Below are positions 52,179 through 61,154 of a stretch of 64,000 nucleotides of DNA, one piece after another (position 1 is the stretch's first letter; the number at the start of each line of letters is the position of its first letter). The DNA is from Peptacetobacter hiranonis (GTDB taxonomy: Bacteria; Bacillota; Clostridia; Peptostreptococcales; Peptostreptococcaceae). Below the pieces are notes generated by a model. The model was given only the letters and a program-made list of their open reading frames with translations. It had not been told where the DNA came from and did not search any database. The position numbers and the translations under genes were made by a program. The stretch lies in the NCBI RefSeq assembly GCF_008151785.1, contig NZ_CP036523.1, positions 1,426,001-1,490,000 of the forward strand. Direction: 5' to 3'.

Positions 52179-53051
52179 TTAATTCACCTCTTTCGTAATT
52201 GTTACGAATGCATCTTCAAATTCTGCCTTCCCAACTTCTATATCTCTTTCTCTTATTGTTTCTAAATCATCACCTGATATATTTCCATAGTAGAAAATTG
52301 TCTTTGTAGATCCAAACTTTTTAAATTCCTTTGAATCCCCATAAAATGATAATTTCTTTAAATCTTCTTCTTTTCCAGATAATAAGTTTGATTTACTTTT
52401 AAAATTATCTACATCTGTATCTATTGCAATTTTATTTCCGCCGATTATTATTAACTTTTCTATTATTCGTTCTATTTCTCCAACTTGGTGAGTTATTATT
52501 ATGTATGTACCCATATCTTCTGAGTATTTTTCCATTAACTCTTCATAGAATATTTTTCTATTAGCTACATCTAATCCCGTAGTTGGTTCGTCAAATATTG
52601 TTATTTCTGCATTTGATGCAAGCGCTGCTGTAACTGTTACAGCCGATTTTTGTCCTCTTGAAAGCTTTCCATATGCTTTTTTAGTATTTATACCAAATCT
52701 TTTAACTAATCTTTCTTCAGTTTCTTTATCGTAGTTTTCAAAGAAATAGCTATATGTTTTGAATATATCTTTAACTTTAGTATCTGTAGAAAAAACATCA
52801 GCTTCTTTTACATGACATATTCTTTTTAACTGTTCTGGATTTCCTGATATTTTTTCTCCATCCAATGTAACCTCTCCGTTATCTGCAAATAGTTTATCTG
52901 TTATTATATTGCAAATGGTTGTTTTTCCCGTACCATTTCTTCCAAGTATTCCGTATATATGTCCCGGCTCTATTTCTAAATTTATGTTGTCTAATACTAC
53001 TTGTTTTCCAAATTTCTTGCTCAATCCTTGTATTCTAAGAGTTGCACTCAT
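52179..53051 (-). CDS. ABC transporter ATPase of a YtrA-type GntR operon
   Basis: A 290-aa ATPase with Walker A GRNGTGKTT, signature KLSRGQKSA, Walker B ITIFDEPTTGLD and H-loop ITHQ. The C-terminal 80 residues are a divergent regulatory extension. LSRGQ in place of LSGGQ is common in YtrB/YxlF-like ATPases. AAAGGAGG precedes ATG 53051. It lies between the repressor and the permease in a three-gene operon. Confidence 0.82.
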   Translation of the reverse strand: MSATLRIQGLSKKFGKQVVLDNINLEIEPGHIYGILGRNGTGKTTICNIITDKLFADNGEVTLDGEKISGNPEQLKRICHVKEADVFSTDTKVKDIFKTYSYFFENYDKETEERLVKRFGINTKKAYGKLSRGQKSAVTVTAALASNAEITIFDEPTTGLDVANRKIFYEELMEKYSEDMGTYIIITHQVGEIERIIEKLIIIGGNKIAIDTDVDNFKSKSNLLSGKEEDLKKLSFYGDSKEFKKFGSTKTIFYYGNISGDDLETIRERDIEVGKAEFEDAFVTITKEVN

Positions 53052-53138
53052 AATTATTCCTCCTTTTCATTTATATTGTTTACAATTTTTTTATTTTGTA
53101 TCTTTTGTTATTCTCTTCATCTCATTATTTTATATACC

Positions 53139-53498
53139 TTACTCTTTTCTAATTATATCTATTAATTCTTCTCTGCTTATTCCTAATTTTTTAGCTTCTT
53201 CCATAAATGATACTAGAGATTCATTTATAAATTTTTCTTTTCTAGCTTTTTTTATTATTTCTTTTGCTCCTTCTGCCACAAACATTCCCCTACCTCTTTT
53301 TTTGTATAGTATTTCTTGATCTACCAATATATTCATTCCTTTTAATACCGTAGCTGGATTTATTTCATAAGTCTTTGAAATCTCTGTTGTAGATGGTACT
53401 TGCTCATTTTCTCCTATTCCATCTATGAGAATTTCATCCTCTATTGCCCTAGCTATCTGTATAAATATAGGTTCTTCTCCATTTAAAACAAATTTCAT
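53139..53498 (-). CDS. GntR-family (YtrA subfamily) transcriptional repressor
   Basis: A 119-aa regulator with an N-terminal winged helix (PIFIQIARAIEDEI, VPSTTEISKTYEINPATVLKGMNIL, LYKKRGRGMFV) and a short C-terminal dimerisation tail, the size of YtrA proteins. ATG 53498 follows GAAAGGAGG; the frame extends to 53516 without a site. The first gene of its operon, it has a palindrome between promoter and start that is the natural operator. Confidence 0.83.
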   Translation of the reverse strand: MKFVLNGEEPIFIQIARAIEDEILIDGIGENEQVPSTTEISKTYEINPATVLKGMNILVDQEILYKKRGRGMFVAEGAKEIIKKARKEKFINESLVSFMEEAKKLGISREELIDIIRKE

Positions 53499-53558
53499 AG
53501 GATCCTCCTTTCTCAAATAATTCTTTTTATTTGATTGAATTCAATTCTTTGTTTATTG

Positions 53559-53620
53559 GTTAGTTAGTCAAGTAACTAACTCCTTAACCAGAATATATAC
53601 TATATTCTTATCCATGTCAA
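53559..53620 (-). promoter_or_regulatory. GntR-ABC operon promoter and palindromic operator
   Basis: On the minus strand TTGACA (53615-53620), a 17-nt spacer and TATATT (53592-53597) form a near-consensus promoter. Immediately downstream, GTTAGTTA (53573-53580) and TAACTAAC (53559-53566) form a perfect 8-bp inverted repeat with a 6-nt spacer, where a bound repressor would block transcription. Confidence 0.65.
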
Positions 53621-53784
53621 TAATTTTAAAAAAATTATTTTTTGTTTTTATATATATTTACTAGTTCTCGCTTTTGTACTAATATTAAAGTATAAGGTGA
53701 ATTTTTTAACACCTATAGAATATGTTTATTCTGTAATTTTAAGTAAAGTTTTATTATTGCAGGTATAATACGGAGGCGATTTTT

Positions 53785-54639
53785 TTGAAAAATTTAATAT
53801 CAGCAACTGACTTAATAAATAAGTTAGAAAATAATGAGGACATAGTTCTTATAGACTGTAGATTCAATCTACTTGATAGAAGTTACGGTGCTAGAGCATA
53901 TAAAGAAGGACATATCAAAGGTGCATATATCCTAGATGTGGATAAAGATTTATCTGCACCAATAACTGAGCATGGTGGATTTAACCCACTTGCAGACCCA
54001 AAAGAACTTGCTGCTAAATTAGAAAAAATGGGAATAGACAACGATACATACATCGTTACTTATGATGAAGGTGATTTAAATGGACCTTCAAAGCTTATGT
54101 ATCAGCTTATGTATATGGGAATTAAAAATGTAGATGTTTTAGATGGTGGTATTCCAGCATTTTTACATGCAGGAGGAAAATTAGAATCTGAAATACCAGA
54201 AGCTAATCATACAGATAAGAAAATAACTTTAGATTTAGATGAAGATATGATGGTAGATATGGAATATGTTAAGGCAAGATTATACGATCCTAACACTATA
54301 ATAATAGATTCTCGTTCAAATGAGAGATATCAGGGAATAGTTGAACCTGCATATTGTAAAGCTGGCCATATTCCAAGTGCTAAGAACTATTTCTTCAATG
54401 ATATTTTAAACGATAATTTTGAAAATGGTTCATACAAGGATACTGAGTTTTTAAAGGAACATTTTAAAGATTTAATCGGTACTGATAAAGAGATAATTCT
54501 TTCTTGTGGTTCTGGTATAGCTGCTTGTGTCAACAGTTTAGCACTAAGACAGTTTGATGTACCACATAAAATATATCCTGGAAGCTTCTCTGACTGGATT
54601 ACTTATGAAGGAAATGAAATAAAAACAGGAAACGAATAA
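53785..54639 (+). CDS. Tandem-rhodanese sulfurtransferase
   Basis: A 284-aa protein of two rhodanese domains. The first (VLIDCRFNLLDRSYGARAYKEGHI) lacks an active cysteine; the second carries the loop SCGSGIAACVNSLAL with the catalytic cysteine, preceded by IIIDSRSNERYQG. This is the thiosulfate/3-mercaptopyruvate sulfurtransferase layout. The start is TTG 53785, 5 bases after CGGAGGCGA. It is cytoplasmic (no signal), unlike the lipoprotein relative at 59762. It stands alone with its own terminator. Confidence 0.88.
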   Translation: MKNLISATDLINKLENNEDIVLIDCRFNLLDRSYGARAYKEGHIKGAYILDVDKDLSAPITEHGGFNPLADPKELAAKLEKMGIDNDTYIVTYDEGDLNGPSKLMYQLMYMGIKNVDVLDGGIPAFLHAGGKLESEIPEANHTDKKITLDLDEDMMVDMEYVKARLYDPNTIIIDSRSNERYQGIVEPAYCKAGHIPSAKNYFFNDILNDNFENGSYKDTEFLKEHFKDLIGTDKEIILSCGSGIAACVNSLALRQFDVPHKIYPGSFSDWITYEGNEIKTGNE

Positions 54640-54655
54640 AAATATATATATTAAA

Positions 54656-54688
54656 AAGGATAAGGTCTAACCTTATCCCTTTTTTATT
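54656..54688 (+). terminator. Terminator of the rhodanese gene
   Basis: GGATAAGGT pairs with ACCTTATCC across a 3-nt loop, followed by CTTTTTT. Confidence 0.88.
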
Positions 54689-54758
54689 CTTATATAAGTT
54701 ATTTTTCTCGTTTCCTGTTATTTTATTTCCTTCATTGCGTTGACATGAAAAAGTTTAT

Positions 54759-55445
54759 TTATATCTTCCACATTTCTCCGTTTGGCATCCTAAAAATACT
54801 TCCTCTTTCCATGCTTTTAACCTCTCCACTTTTATAGTCCCTAACAACTATAAAATCTTCATATTCAGGATTTTCATCCCAACTAGCAAAGTACATATCT
54901 TCTCCATTTCTAAAATCAAATCCCTCTCTATCCTCAATATTATATATTTTATTTTCAGGGTAAATAATTTCAAAATATCCATCATTTCCACCTCGTGTAA
55001 TCATAACTGGAGCAATTTTAAGCATCAAATTATAGCAGTCCTCTACCTCTGATAAACTAATCTCAGCTTCAACATGCTTAATATCTTCAATACTTTTATC
55101 CTCATCAAAATCACCACTTATTAATTCTTCACTATCTATATAAATTAAGCTCATTATCTTTTTATCAAAATCAACTTCTAAAAAATAAATATTACCATCT
55201 AAAAAAACTGGCTTTTCCACATAAATATTCTCTCTCATCTCAAAAGGCTTAAAAACTTTACCATCTGGATAATGAATAAGAGCACAACTCATACCAACAA
55301 AAGTATATCCATCACTCACAATCTCCTCAGCCTCATACAAATCACAAAAAGACTTACTTGAAACATGAGAATAATACCACTCAGAAGTACCATCGACACG
55401 CTCAAAAAATCCATTCTCTATTCCACTAATCTCTCTAATAACCAT
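54759..55445 (-). CDS. Uncharacterised protein (228 aa)
   Basis: An acidic, soluble, beta-rich protein (many D, E, Y, F). Features include SEWYYSHVSSKSFCDLYEAEEIV, GMSCALIHYPDGKVFKPFE and MITRGGNDGYFEIIYPENKIY. There are no TM helices, no signal peptide and no enzyme motif that I know. TGGAGG precedes ATG 55445. Base composition near its start is low in G on the coding-complement strand compared with neighbours. It is monocistronic between the rhodanese (convergent) and palindrome F. Confidence 0.55.
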   Translation of the reverse strand: MVIREISGIENGFFERVDGTSEWYYSHVSSKSFCDLYEAEEIVSDGYTFVGMSCALIHYPDGKVFKPFEMRENIYVEKPVFLDGNIYFLEVDFDKKIMSLIYIDSEELISGDFDEDKSIEDIKHVEAEISLSEVEDCYNLMLKIAPVMITRGGNDGYFEIIYPENKIYNIEDREGFDFRNGEDMYFASWDENPEYEDFIVVRDYKSGEVKSMERGSIFRMPNGEMWKI

Positions 55446-55570
55446 AACCTACCTCCAATAAAACACTTTTTAACAGTATAACCAAAACTAAAATCTCTAT
55501 CAACACACTGAAAAAATATTCATATAAATTTCCTTTTATAATTTCTATAATTTCTAAATAGAAACAATTA

Positions 55571-55778
55571 CAAAAATGAGTGCCTATTTCAAACTTTTAA
55601 CAAGTCTACTTTCTTCGGCTTAAACCTCGCAAATAAATCTCCACCGACAATCTGCAAGCGGCTCGAAACTGATAAATGTGTTACATAAAGGTGCGAGTCG
55701 CTGAAGCCTGGAGAGGATATTATTTGCGAGTTTAAGCATACAAAAGAAAAAGACTGTCGCAAAGTTTGCAACAGCCTT
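55571..55778. repeat. Giant core-bearing palindrome F, at the 3' end of ispG
   Basis: The core is CGACAATCTGCA (55645-55656), inner stem AGCGGCTCG with CGAGTCGCT (55657-55665 with 55694-55702), then GAAGCCTGGAG (55703-55713). The outer arms pair GCTTAAACCTCGCAAATAA with TTATTTGCGAGTTTAAGC and continue through AGTCT/AGACT. The left arm start AAAAATGAGTGCCTATTTC is a decayed inverted copy of the ispG terminator in the right arm. The right arm ends a few bases from the ispG stop codon. Confidence 0.85.
55745..55778 (-). terminator. ispG terminator (within palindrome F)
   Basis: On the minus strand GGCTGTTGCAA pairs with TTGCGACAGTC (including G-U pairs) and is followed by TTTTTCTTTT. Confidence 0.8.
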
Positions 55779-55784
55779 TCATTT

Positions 55785-56840
55785 TTATAGAGTTTCTATC
55801 TCTTTAACTAACTCATCTATTAAATTTTCAGCAGGTATTTTTCTTATTATCTCACCTTTTTTAAATAACAGTCCTTCTCCTTTTCCACCAGCAATTCCAA
55901 TGTCAGCCTCTCTAGCTTCTCCAGGACCATTCACAACACAACCCATTATAGCAACAGTTATGTCCTTATCAAGATTTCCTATTCTTTCCTCAGCTTCATT
56001 AACCATATCAATTAAATTTATCTGAGTTCTACCACAAGTTGGGCAAGAAATTATCTTTATCTTATCGTTTAAAAGTCCAAGGCTTCTAAGTATATCCTTA
56101 CCTACTTTTACCTCTTCAACAGGATCTCCAGTTAGAGAAATTCTCATAGTATCTCCTATCCCTTTCATTAAAAGACTTCCGACACCTATTGAAGATTTTA
56201 TAGTCCCTCTTTTAATACTTCCAGACTCAGTTATACCTATGTGTAGTGGGTAATCTACCTTTTCAGACATAAGCTCATAAGCTTCAACAGTTCTAAATAT
56301 ATCTGAATTTTTTAGTGATATAACTATATCGTGGAAATCTAAATCTTCAAGAATTTTTATATGTCCCATCGCACTTTCAACCATCGCTTCTGCACATGGT
56401 TCACCATATTTTTCTAAAAGATGTTTCTCAAGAGAACCACCATTTACACCGATTCTTATTCCTATATTATTTGCCTTACAAGCTTCGACAACTTCTCTAA
56501 CTCTTTCCTTATCGCCTATATTCCCTGGATTTATTCTAACTCCATCAATTCCCTGTTCTATAGCTTTAAGTGCAAGTCTGTAGTCAAAGTGAATATCAGC
56601 TATTAGAGGAATATTTATCCCTGCTTTTATTTCTGATATTTTTTCAGCAGCTTCCATATCTGGAACAGCAACCCTTACTAATTCACAACCAGCTTCTTCT
56701 AATCTTTTTATCTGTGCTATTGTGGCTTTTGCATCTCTAGTATCAGTATTTGCCATAGACTGAACTGATATTGGATTATCTCCACCGATTTTTACATTTC
56801 CACAAGTAACAACTCTTGTTTTCTTTCTCTGATAACTCAA
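55785..56840 (-). CDS. ispG: 4-hydroxy-3-methylbut-2-en-1-yl diphosphate synthase
   Basis: A 351-aa IspG (GcpE). The TIM-barrel half begins [21 protein letters not shown] and includes RINPGNIG and [11 protein letters not shown]. The C-terminal half carries the [4Fe-4S] ligands in [10 protein letters not shown] and [11 protein letters not shown]. It makes HMBPP in the MEP isoprenoid pathway. The start is TTG 56840 behind AGGAGG. It closes the dxr-rseP-ispG group, the usual order in Firmicutes. Dxr and IspG in one cluster support a functional MEP pathway. Confidence 0.95.
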   Translation of the reverse strand: MSYQRKKTRVVTCGNVKIGGDNPISVQSMANTDTRDAKATIAQIKRLEEAGCELVRVAVPDMEAAEKISEIKAGINIPLIADIHFDYRLALKAIEQGIDGVRINPGNIGDKERVREVVEACKANNIGIRIGVNGGSLEKHLLEKYGEPCAEAMVESAMGHIKILEDLDFHDIVISLKNSDIFRTVEAYELMSEKVDYPLHIGITESGSIKRGTIKSSIGVGSLLMKGIGDTMRISLTGDPVEEVKVGKDILRSLGLLNDKIKIISCPTCGRTQINLIDMVNEAEERIGNLDKDITVAIMGCVVNGPGEAREADIGIAGGKGEGLLFKKGEIIRKIPAENLIDELVKEIETL

Positions 56841-56916
56841 AATTATCCCTCCTAATTTATATCATCTCAAAAATTTATACTATATAAATTATTTTTATTT
56901 AGATTTATAAAATCAA

Positions 56917-57951
56917 TTACCTAATTAATTTTAAAATATCGTTGTAAGTGATAAATACTATAAACGCCATCAATGCGGCAAATCCTAGCATATTCACAAA
57001 CCCTTCTTTTTCAGGGTCTAGTTTTTTACCACCTCTTAAGAATTCTATAAGAAGCATTAATAATCTAAATCCGTCTAATGCTGGGAATGGAACAAGGTTT
57101 AGTATACCTAGATTTAAACTTATTACAGCCATTACATATATAAGATTTAAAACTCCTACCTTACTTGCTTCATTTACCACAGAAACAACTGCAACTGGCC
57201 CACCAACAGCATCAGTTAATTTCATAGGAAGATTTCCTGTAAATAACTGAACTACAAATGTAACCATCTGAACACTCATTTCCCAAGTAGATACTACAGC
57301 ATTTTTAATTGCTACAAAAGGATTTCTACTCATCTTAGCTTCTATCCCAAGTACATATCTATTGTCCTTTGATTTTTCCGGAGTTATTTCAAATGTTTTT
57401 TCTTTTCCATCTCTGTCTACTACTATTTCTGTTTTCTTATTTCCTGATTTATCTACAGCAGCTGAAACATCTGCCCAATTTTTTATTTCCATTCCGCCTA
57501 TTTCAACTACTTTATCACCTGGCTCTATACCCGCTTCGTAAGCTGGTGTTCCTTTAACAACATTTGCAAGCTCTGTTTGAGGAGTTCCCATGTATGTAAA
57601 TACCCCAGCTAAAAGTATTACTGTAAGTATTATGTTGAATATTGGCCCTGCTGCTATAGTCTGAACTCTCTGCCATATTGTTTTATCTCCAAATGAATCC
57701 ATATTAGTTTCTTCTGGATCATTTTCTGCTCCGTCTTCTCCTGCCATAGCTACAAATCCACCTATTGGTATAAGTCTTATAGAATACTCTGTTTCACCTT
57801 TTTTAGTACTCCAAACTTTTGGACCCATACCAATTGCAAATTCTAAAATACCTATTCCACTTCTCTTGGCAAATATAAAATGTCCTAATTCATGGAATAA
57901 TATTATAAAGCTAAATAGCAGTACTATAAAAACTATTTTTAAAATACTCAT
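56917..57951 (-). CDS. rseP: RseP/RasP-type intramembrane zinc metalloprotease
   Basis: A 344-aa site-2 protease with the zinc motif HELGH in the first TM (H20, E21, H24), a PDZ domain around residues 115-200 (VVKGTPAYEAGIEPGDKVVEIGG) and the third ligand motif NLVPFPALDGFRLL near the end. It cuts TM segments of anti-sigma factors and signal-peptide remnants. AAGGGGG precedes ATG 57951. It lies between dxr and ispG as in most Firmicutes. Confidence 0.94.
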   Translation of the reverse strand: MSILKIVFIVLLFSFIILFHELGHFIFAKRSGIGILEFAIGMGPKVWSTKKGETEYSIRLIPIGGFVAMAGEDGAENDPEETNMDSFGDKTIWQRVQTIAAGPIFNIILTVILLAGVFTYMGTPQTELANVVKGTPAYEAGIEPGDKVVEIGGMEIKNWADVSAAVDKSGNKKTEIVVDRDGKEKTFEITPEKSKDNRYVLGIEAKMSRNPFVAIKNAVVSTWEMSVQMVTFVVQLFTGNLPMKLTDAVGGPVAVVSVVNEASKVGVLNLIYVMAVISLNLGILNLVPFPALDGFRLLMLLIEFLRGGKKLDPEKEGFVNMLGFAALMAFIVFITYNDILKLIR

Positions 57952-57976
57952 AGATTTCCCCCTTTATATTTCTAGT

Positions 57977-59134
57977 TTAATTATTATCTATTAGTTTTTT
58001 TACATATTCTCTTGTATCTAAGTCTATTTTTAATATCTGTTCAAGAGTTGCATTTTCTATACTTTCATGTGCATCAAGTGCCATTTTTATGTATTTAGGT
58101 ATATCGTAGAACCCTATTCTATCTTCTAAAAATTCATTTACAACTATTTCATTAGCTGCATTTAACACAGCACAATATGTTCCACCAGCTTTTAAACATT
58201 CATATGCAAGTTTTAAACATGGGAATGTTTCTAAATCCGGTTCTTCAAAAGTAAGCTGTGATGCTTTTCTAAAGTCTAGTCTTTCAAAATCAGTTTCCAT
58301 TCTATCTGGGTAAGTAAGTGCATACTGAATAGGAAGTCTCATATCTGGGCAACCTAGCTGAGCTATTACAGAGCTATCTCTATATTGTACCATTGAATGA
58401 ACTATACTCTGTGGATGAACTACAACATCTATATCCTCAGCTTCTACTCCAAATAACCATTTAGCTTCTATAACCTCAAGTCCTTTATTCATTAATGTAG
58501 ATGAGTCTATGCTTATCTTTCTACCCATATCCCAATTAGGATGTTTTAGAGCTTCATTTTTAGTTATATTTATTAAATCTTCTTTTTTCTTACCTCTAAA
58601 TGGTCCTCCAGATGCAGTTAATATTATTTTTTCCACATCTCTTTTATTTTCACCATTTAAGCTCTGGAATACTGCACTGTGTTCGCTATCCACAGGAAGT
58701 ATTTTTACTCCATTTTCTTTTGCTGCCTTCATAACTAATTCTCCAGCAGTTACTAGAGTTTCCTTATTTGCAAGTGCTATGTCTTTTTTGCTTTCTATAG
58801 CACACATTGTCGGAACAAGTCCTATCATACCTACAACAGCAGTAAGTACAACGTCTATTTCATCTAATGAAGATATTTTTTTAAGTCCTTCCATTCCAGA
58901 TAATACCTCTGTTTCACATCCTTTTGGAAGTAAGCTTTTTAACTCTTCTGCTTTTGATTCTTCATACATTACAGCGTATTTTGGTTTGAATTCTTCTATC
59001 TGTTCAAGTATCATTTTTACATTGCTATTTGCTGATATTGCAACTGCCTCAAAATCGCTTGGATTCTTTCTTATTACGTCTAGTGTCTGTGTTCCTATCG
59101 AACCTGTTGATCCTAATATAGATATTTTTTTCAA
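57977..59134 (-). CDS. dxr: 1-deoxy-D-xylulose 5-phosphate reductoisomerase
   Basis: A 385-aa MEP-pathway enzyme. The NADPH site is [16 protein letters not shown]. The catalytic region has [17 protein letters not shown] and the flexible loop [23 protein letters not shown] and [12 protein letters not shown] complete the signature. It converts DXP to MEP. The start is TTG 59134 behind AAAGGAG. The gene leads the dxr-rseP-ispG unit; cdsA, its usual upstream neighbour, is separated by two extra genes. Confidence 0.95.
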   Translation of the reverse strand: MKKISILGSTGSIGTQTLDVIRKNPSDFEAVAISANSNVKMILEQIEEFKPKYAVMYEESKAEELKSLLPKGCETEVLSGMEGLKKISSLDEIDVVLTAVVGMIGLVPTMCAIESKKDIALANKETLVTAGELVMKAAKENGVKILPVDSEHSAVFQSLNGENKRDVEKIILTASGGPFRGKKKEDLINITKNEALKHPNWDMGRKISIDSSTLMNKGLEVIEAKWLFGVEAEDIDVVVHPQSIVHSMVQYRDSSVIAQLGCPDMRLPIQYALTYPDRMETDFERLDFRKASQLTFEEPDLETFPCLKLAYECLKAGGTYCAVLNAANEIVVNEFLEDRIGFYDIPKYIKMALDAHESIENATLEQILKIDLDTREYVKKLIDNN

Positions 59135-59314
59135 AATAATATCTCCTTTCCAATCTATTTATACAATAATTCTATTTTATACTATAATATTTACCTTTAC
59201 TTTTGCTTTACTAAATTTATAGATTTTTATACTCCCTTCAAAATATTATACCATTTTAAATTAGATTTTACCTATTTTTTTATGTTTTGTATTTTTTTAG
59301 TAAACAAATCAATT

Positions 59315-59348
59315 AAAAAAGACCGTCACAAATTATGCAACAGTCTTC
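59315..59348 (-). terminator. Terminator of the sulfurtransferase-membrane gene pair
   Basis: On the minus strand AAGACTGT pairs with ACGGTCTT and is followed by TTTTAATT. It separates this pair from dxr. Confidence 0.75.
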
Positions 59349-59353
59349 TTAAT

Positions 59354-59761
59354 TTATTTATTTAATAATATACTTATCAATGTTTTTAATATCTGCAACA
59401 AAGCTGCTAAACCAATCATAGGACTGATAAAGTAAAATGCTTTATAAGTATCTACTGTATTAAATATTGAAAATCCAACATAAAAAACAGTTAATAATAC
59501 AGTTAATAAAATCATTGAAGTTTTTACATTTTTATCTTTTATAAAATACATGGCAATAGTTACAATCGCTAGCATTATAATACCTATCATAGCCATGCTC
59601 TTTATAGCCTGTAAATTGTACCGTTCTTCCCACATCATATTCTTATAACCTACAAACCTAAACATCCCCATTCTTCTAGGTGTATAGTAATTTACAAGAC
59701 CTGCTCCTATCAATAATGCAACTTCCAATACACTTACAATCCAATATATTACTTTTTTCAT
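59354..59761 (-). CDS. Small integral membrane protein paired with a sulfurtransferase
   Basis: A 135-aa protein with four hydrophobic segments and a basic loop (YTPRRMGMFRFVGYKNMMWEERY). Its ATG overlaps the stop codon of the upstream sulfurtransferase, so the two are translationally coupled and likely work together. I do not recognise the family. A terminator follows directly. It could be a membrane partner that handles sulfur compounds, but that is speculation. Confidence 0.6.
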   Translation of the reverse strand: MKKVIYWIVSVLEVALLIGAGLVNYYTPRRMGMFRFVGYKNMMWEERYNLQAIKSMAMIGIIMLAIVTIAMYFIKDKNVKTSMILLTVLLTVFYVGFSIFNTVDTYKAFYFISPMIGLAALLQILKTLISILLNK

Positions 59762-60826
59762 TTATTTTTCTGCCTTATCATTTGATAATTCTTTTACTGT
59801 TGTGTGGACACAGTCTTTGCTATGTGGATCTCCAACCTGTACAGAATTGTCATCGTCCATCTGCCATTCATACCATCCACCATCGTAAACAGCTGCATTA
59901 TCCATTCCATTTTCGTAACATATTAACCAAGGTATTGCTGCTCTCCAGCCTGTACCACAGTAGAATGCAAGTTCATTATCTTTATTAAAATCACAGTCAG
60001 ACCATAATTTTTCTAACTGATCATAGTCTATCACTGTTCCATCTTCATTCATATAATCTTCCATGTGATATGGGTCACTTCCTGCGTGTCCCCAAACAGC
60101 TCCCTCTGGTTCTCCCGCCTTCTTTATGTAACTATATCCACTAGTTTTTCCAAGGAATTCATCCTTACTTCTTATACTAACTAGTCTAAAGTTGTCATCA
60201 TTTTTAAGTTTTTCTTTTACTTTTTCTATTGACATCTGATATTCTGGATGAGCTGGTATCTTTGTTCCAAAGTCCTCAGCCTTTTTAGGTTTAACTATAT
60301 CTTTATTTGTTTTATATCCGGCTTCTTCCCAAGCTTTTAGCCCACCATTTAATATTTTTACATTTTCTACTCCACCCCAAAGATATACATACGCTACCCT
60401 AGCTGTTGCTGATGGATCTGAACCATAAAGTATAACTGTTGTATCTTTTGTTATCCCATAGTTTAATAAGTTTTTTTCTACTGTTTCCGGAGAAGATATA
60501 TTCCAATATGGTTCTTCTTCTACAGTATTTGTATCTATATGTATAGCACCTGGTATATGTCCCTTAGTATAGTCGGGACTATCTTTATATGTTCCCCAAG
60601 AAACTTCTCCTATTACATAATTTTTTATGTCCTTTACTTTCCCCTCTGTGACACTGTGTACCCATTCTGGTGATACGTATACTGTTCTTTTACCAACTAC
60701 TTCAGCAGCTGCTTTTTTCGCTTTTGGTGCTTCTGATTTTTTATCTTTTTCCCCTGAAGAACAACCAGTTAACACACCTAAGGCTAATATAGCTGATAAT
60801 AGTATACTTACTATTTTTTTATTCAT
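59762..60826 (-). CDS. Exported rhodanese-type sulfurtransferase lipoprotein
   Basis: A 354-aa lipoprotein: signal peptide with lipobox LTGC (about 19-22), then two rhodanese domains. The first contains YTKGHIPGAIHIDTNTVEEEPYW, the second the active-site loop FYCGTGWRAA. Anchored outside the membrane, it may transfer sulfane sulfur from thiosulfate or mercaptopyruvate. AAGGGGG precedes ATG 60826. The gene is placed between cdsA and dxr, which are normally adjacent, together with a coupled membrane gene. Confidence 0.85.
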   Translation of the reverse strand: MNKKIVSILLSAILALGVLTGCSSGEKDKKSEAPKAKKAAAEVVGKRTVYVSPEWVHSVTEGKVKDIKNYVIGEVSWGTYKDSPDYTKGHIPGAIHIDTNTVEEEPYWNISSPETVEKNLLNYGITKDTTVILYGSDPSATARVAYVYLWGGVENVKILNGGLKAWEEAGYKTNKDIVKPKKAEDFGTKIPAHPEYQMSIEKVKEKLKNDDNFRLVSIRSKDEFLGKTSGYSYIKKAGEPEGAVWGHAGSDPYHMEDYMNEDGTVIDYDQLEKLWSDCDFNKDNELAFYCGTGWRAAIPWLICYENGMDNAAVYDGGWYEWQMDDDNSVQVGDPHSKDCVHTTVKELSNDKAEK

Positions 60827-61115
60827 GATAAACCCCCTTGTTTATTGATTATTTCATATCAAATTCTATCAATTGAGAGTCATTTTGTCTAATACTTAAT
60901 TTCTATTATATTTCAATTTATTATAGACTTTCTTAATAATATTAAGCAATTTTAGATTTTAATTTTTATTTAATACTATATTTATTATATAATACCATTA
61001 TTATTTTAATTTCTATATATTTTAATTCATTTTTTACTATCAAAATTATACTTAATACTAATTATTTTTTAAGCAATATATATAATTTATTTTATTTTTG
61101 ATAATAAAAAATCAA
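60827..61115. other. AT-rich intergenic region upstream of the sulfurtransferase
   Basis: About 290 bp with no gene. It contains the promoter described at 60920-60949; the rest, to the cdsA terminator, is very AT-rich and shows nothing I can name. Confidence 0.45.
60920..60949 (-). promoter_or_regulatory. Sulfurtransferase promoter with an internal palindrome
   Basis: On the minus strand TTGCTT (60944-60949), an 18-nt spacer and TATAAT (60920-60925). A perfect 15-bp palindrome CTTAATAATATTAAG (60932-60946 on plus) occupies the spacer and could bind a repressor. Confidence 0.45.
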
Positions 61116-61150
61116 TAAAAAAATAGCTGCTACAATTTGTAACAGCTATC
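61116..61150 (-). terminator. cdsA terminator
   Basis: On the minus strand ATAGCTG pairs with CAGCTAT around an inner TTACAAATTGTA stem, followed by TTTTTTT. It ends the pyrH-frr-uppS-cdsA transcript. Confidence 0.82.
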
Positions 61151-61154
61151 TCTA

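Noticed and set aside
55589-55771. 60-aa minus-strand frame near ispG
   Set aside because: It lies within palindrome F; coding potential is a by-product of the hairpin arms.
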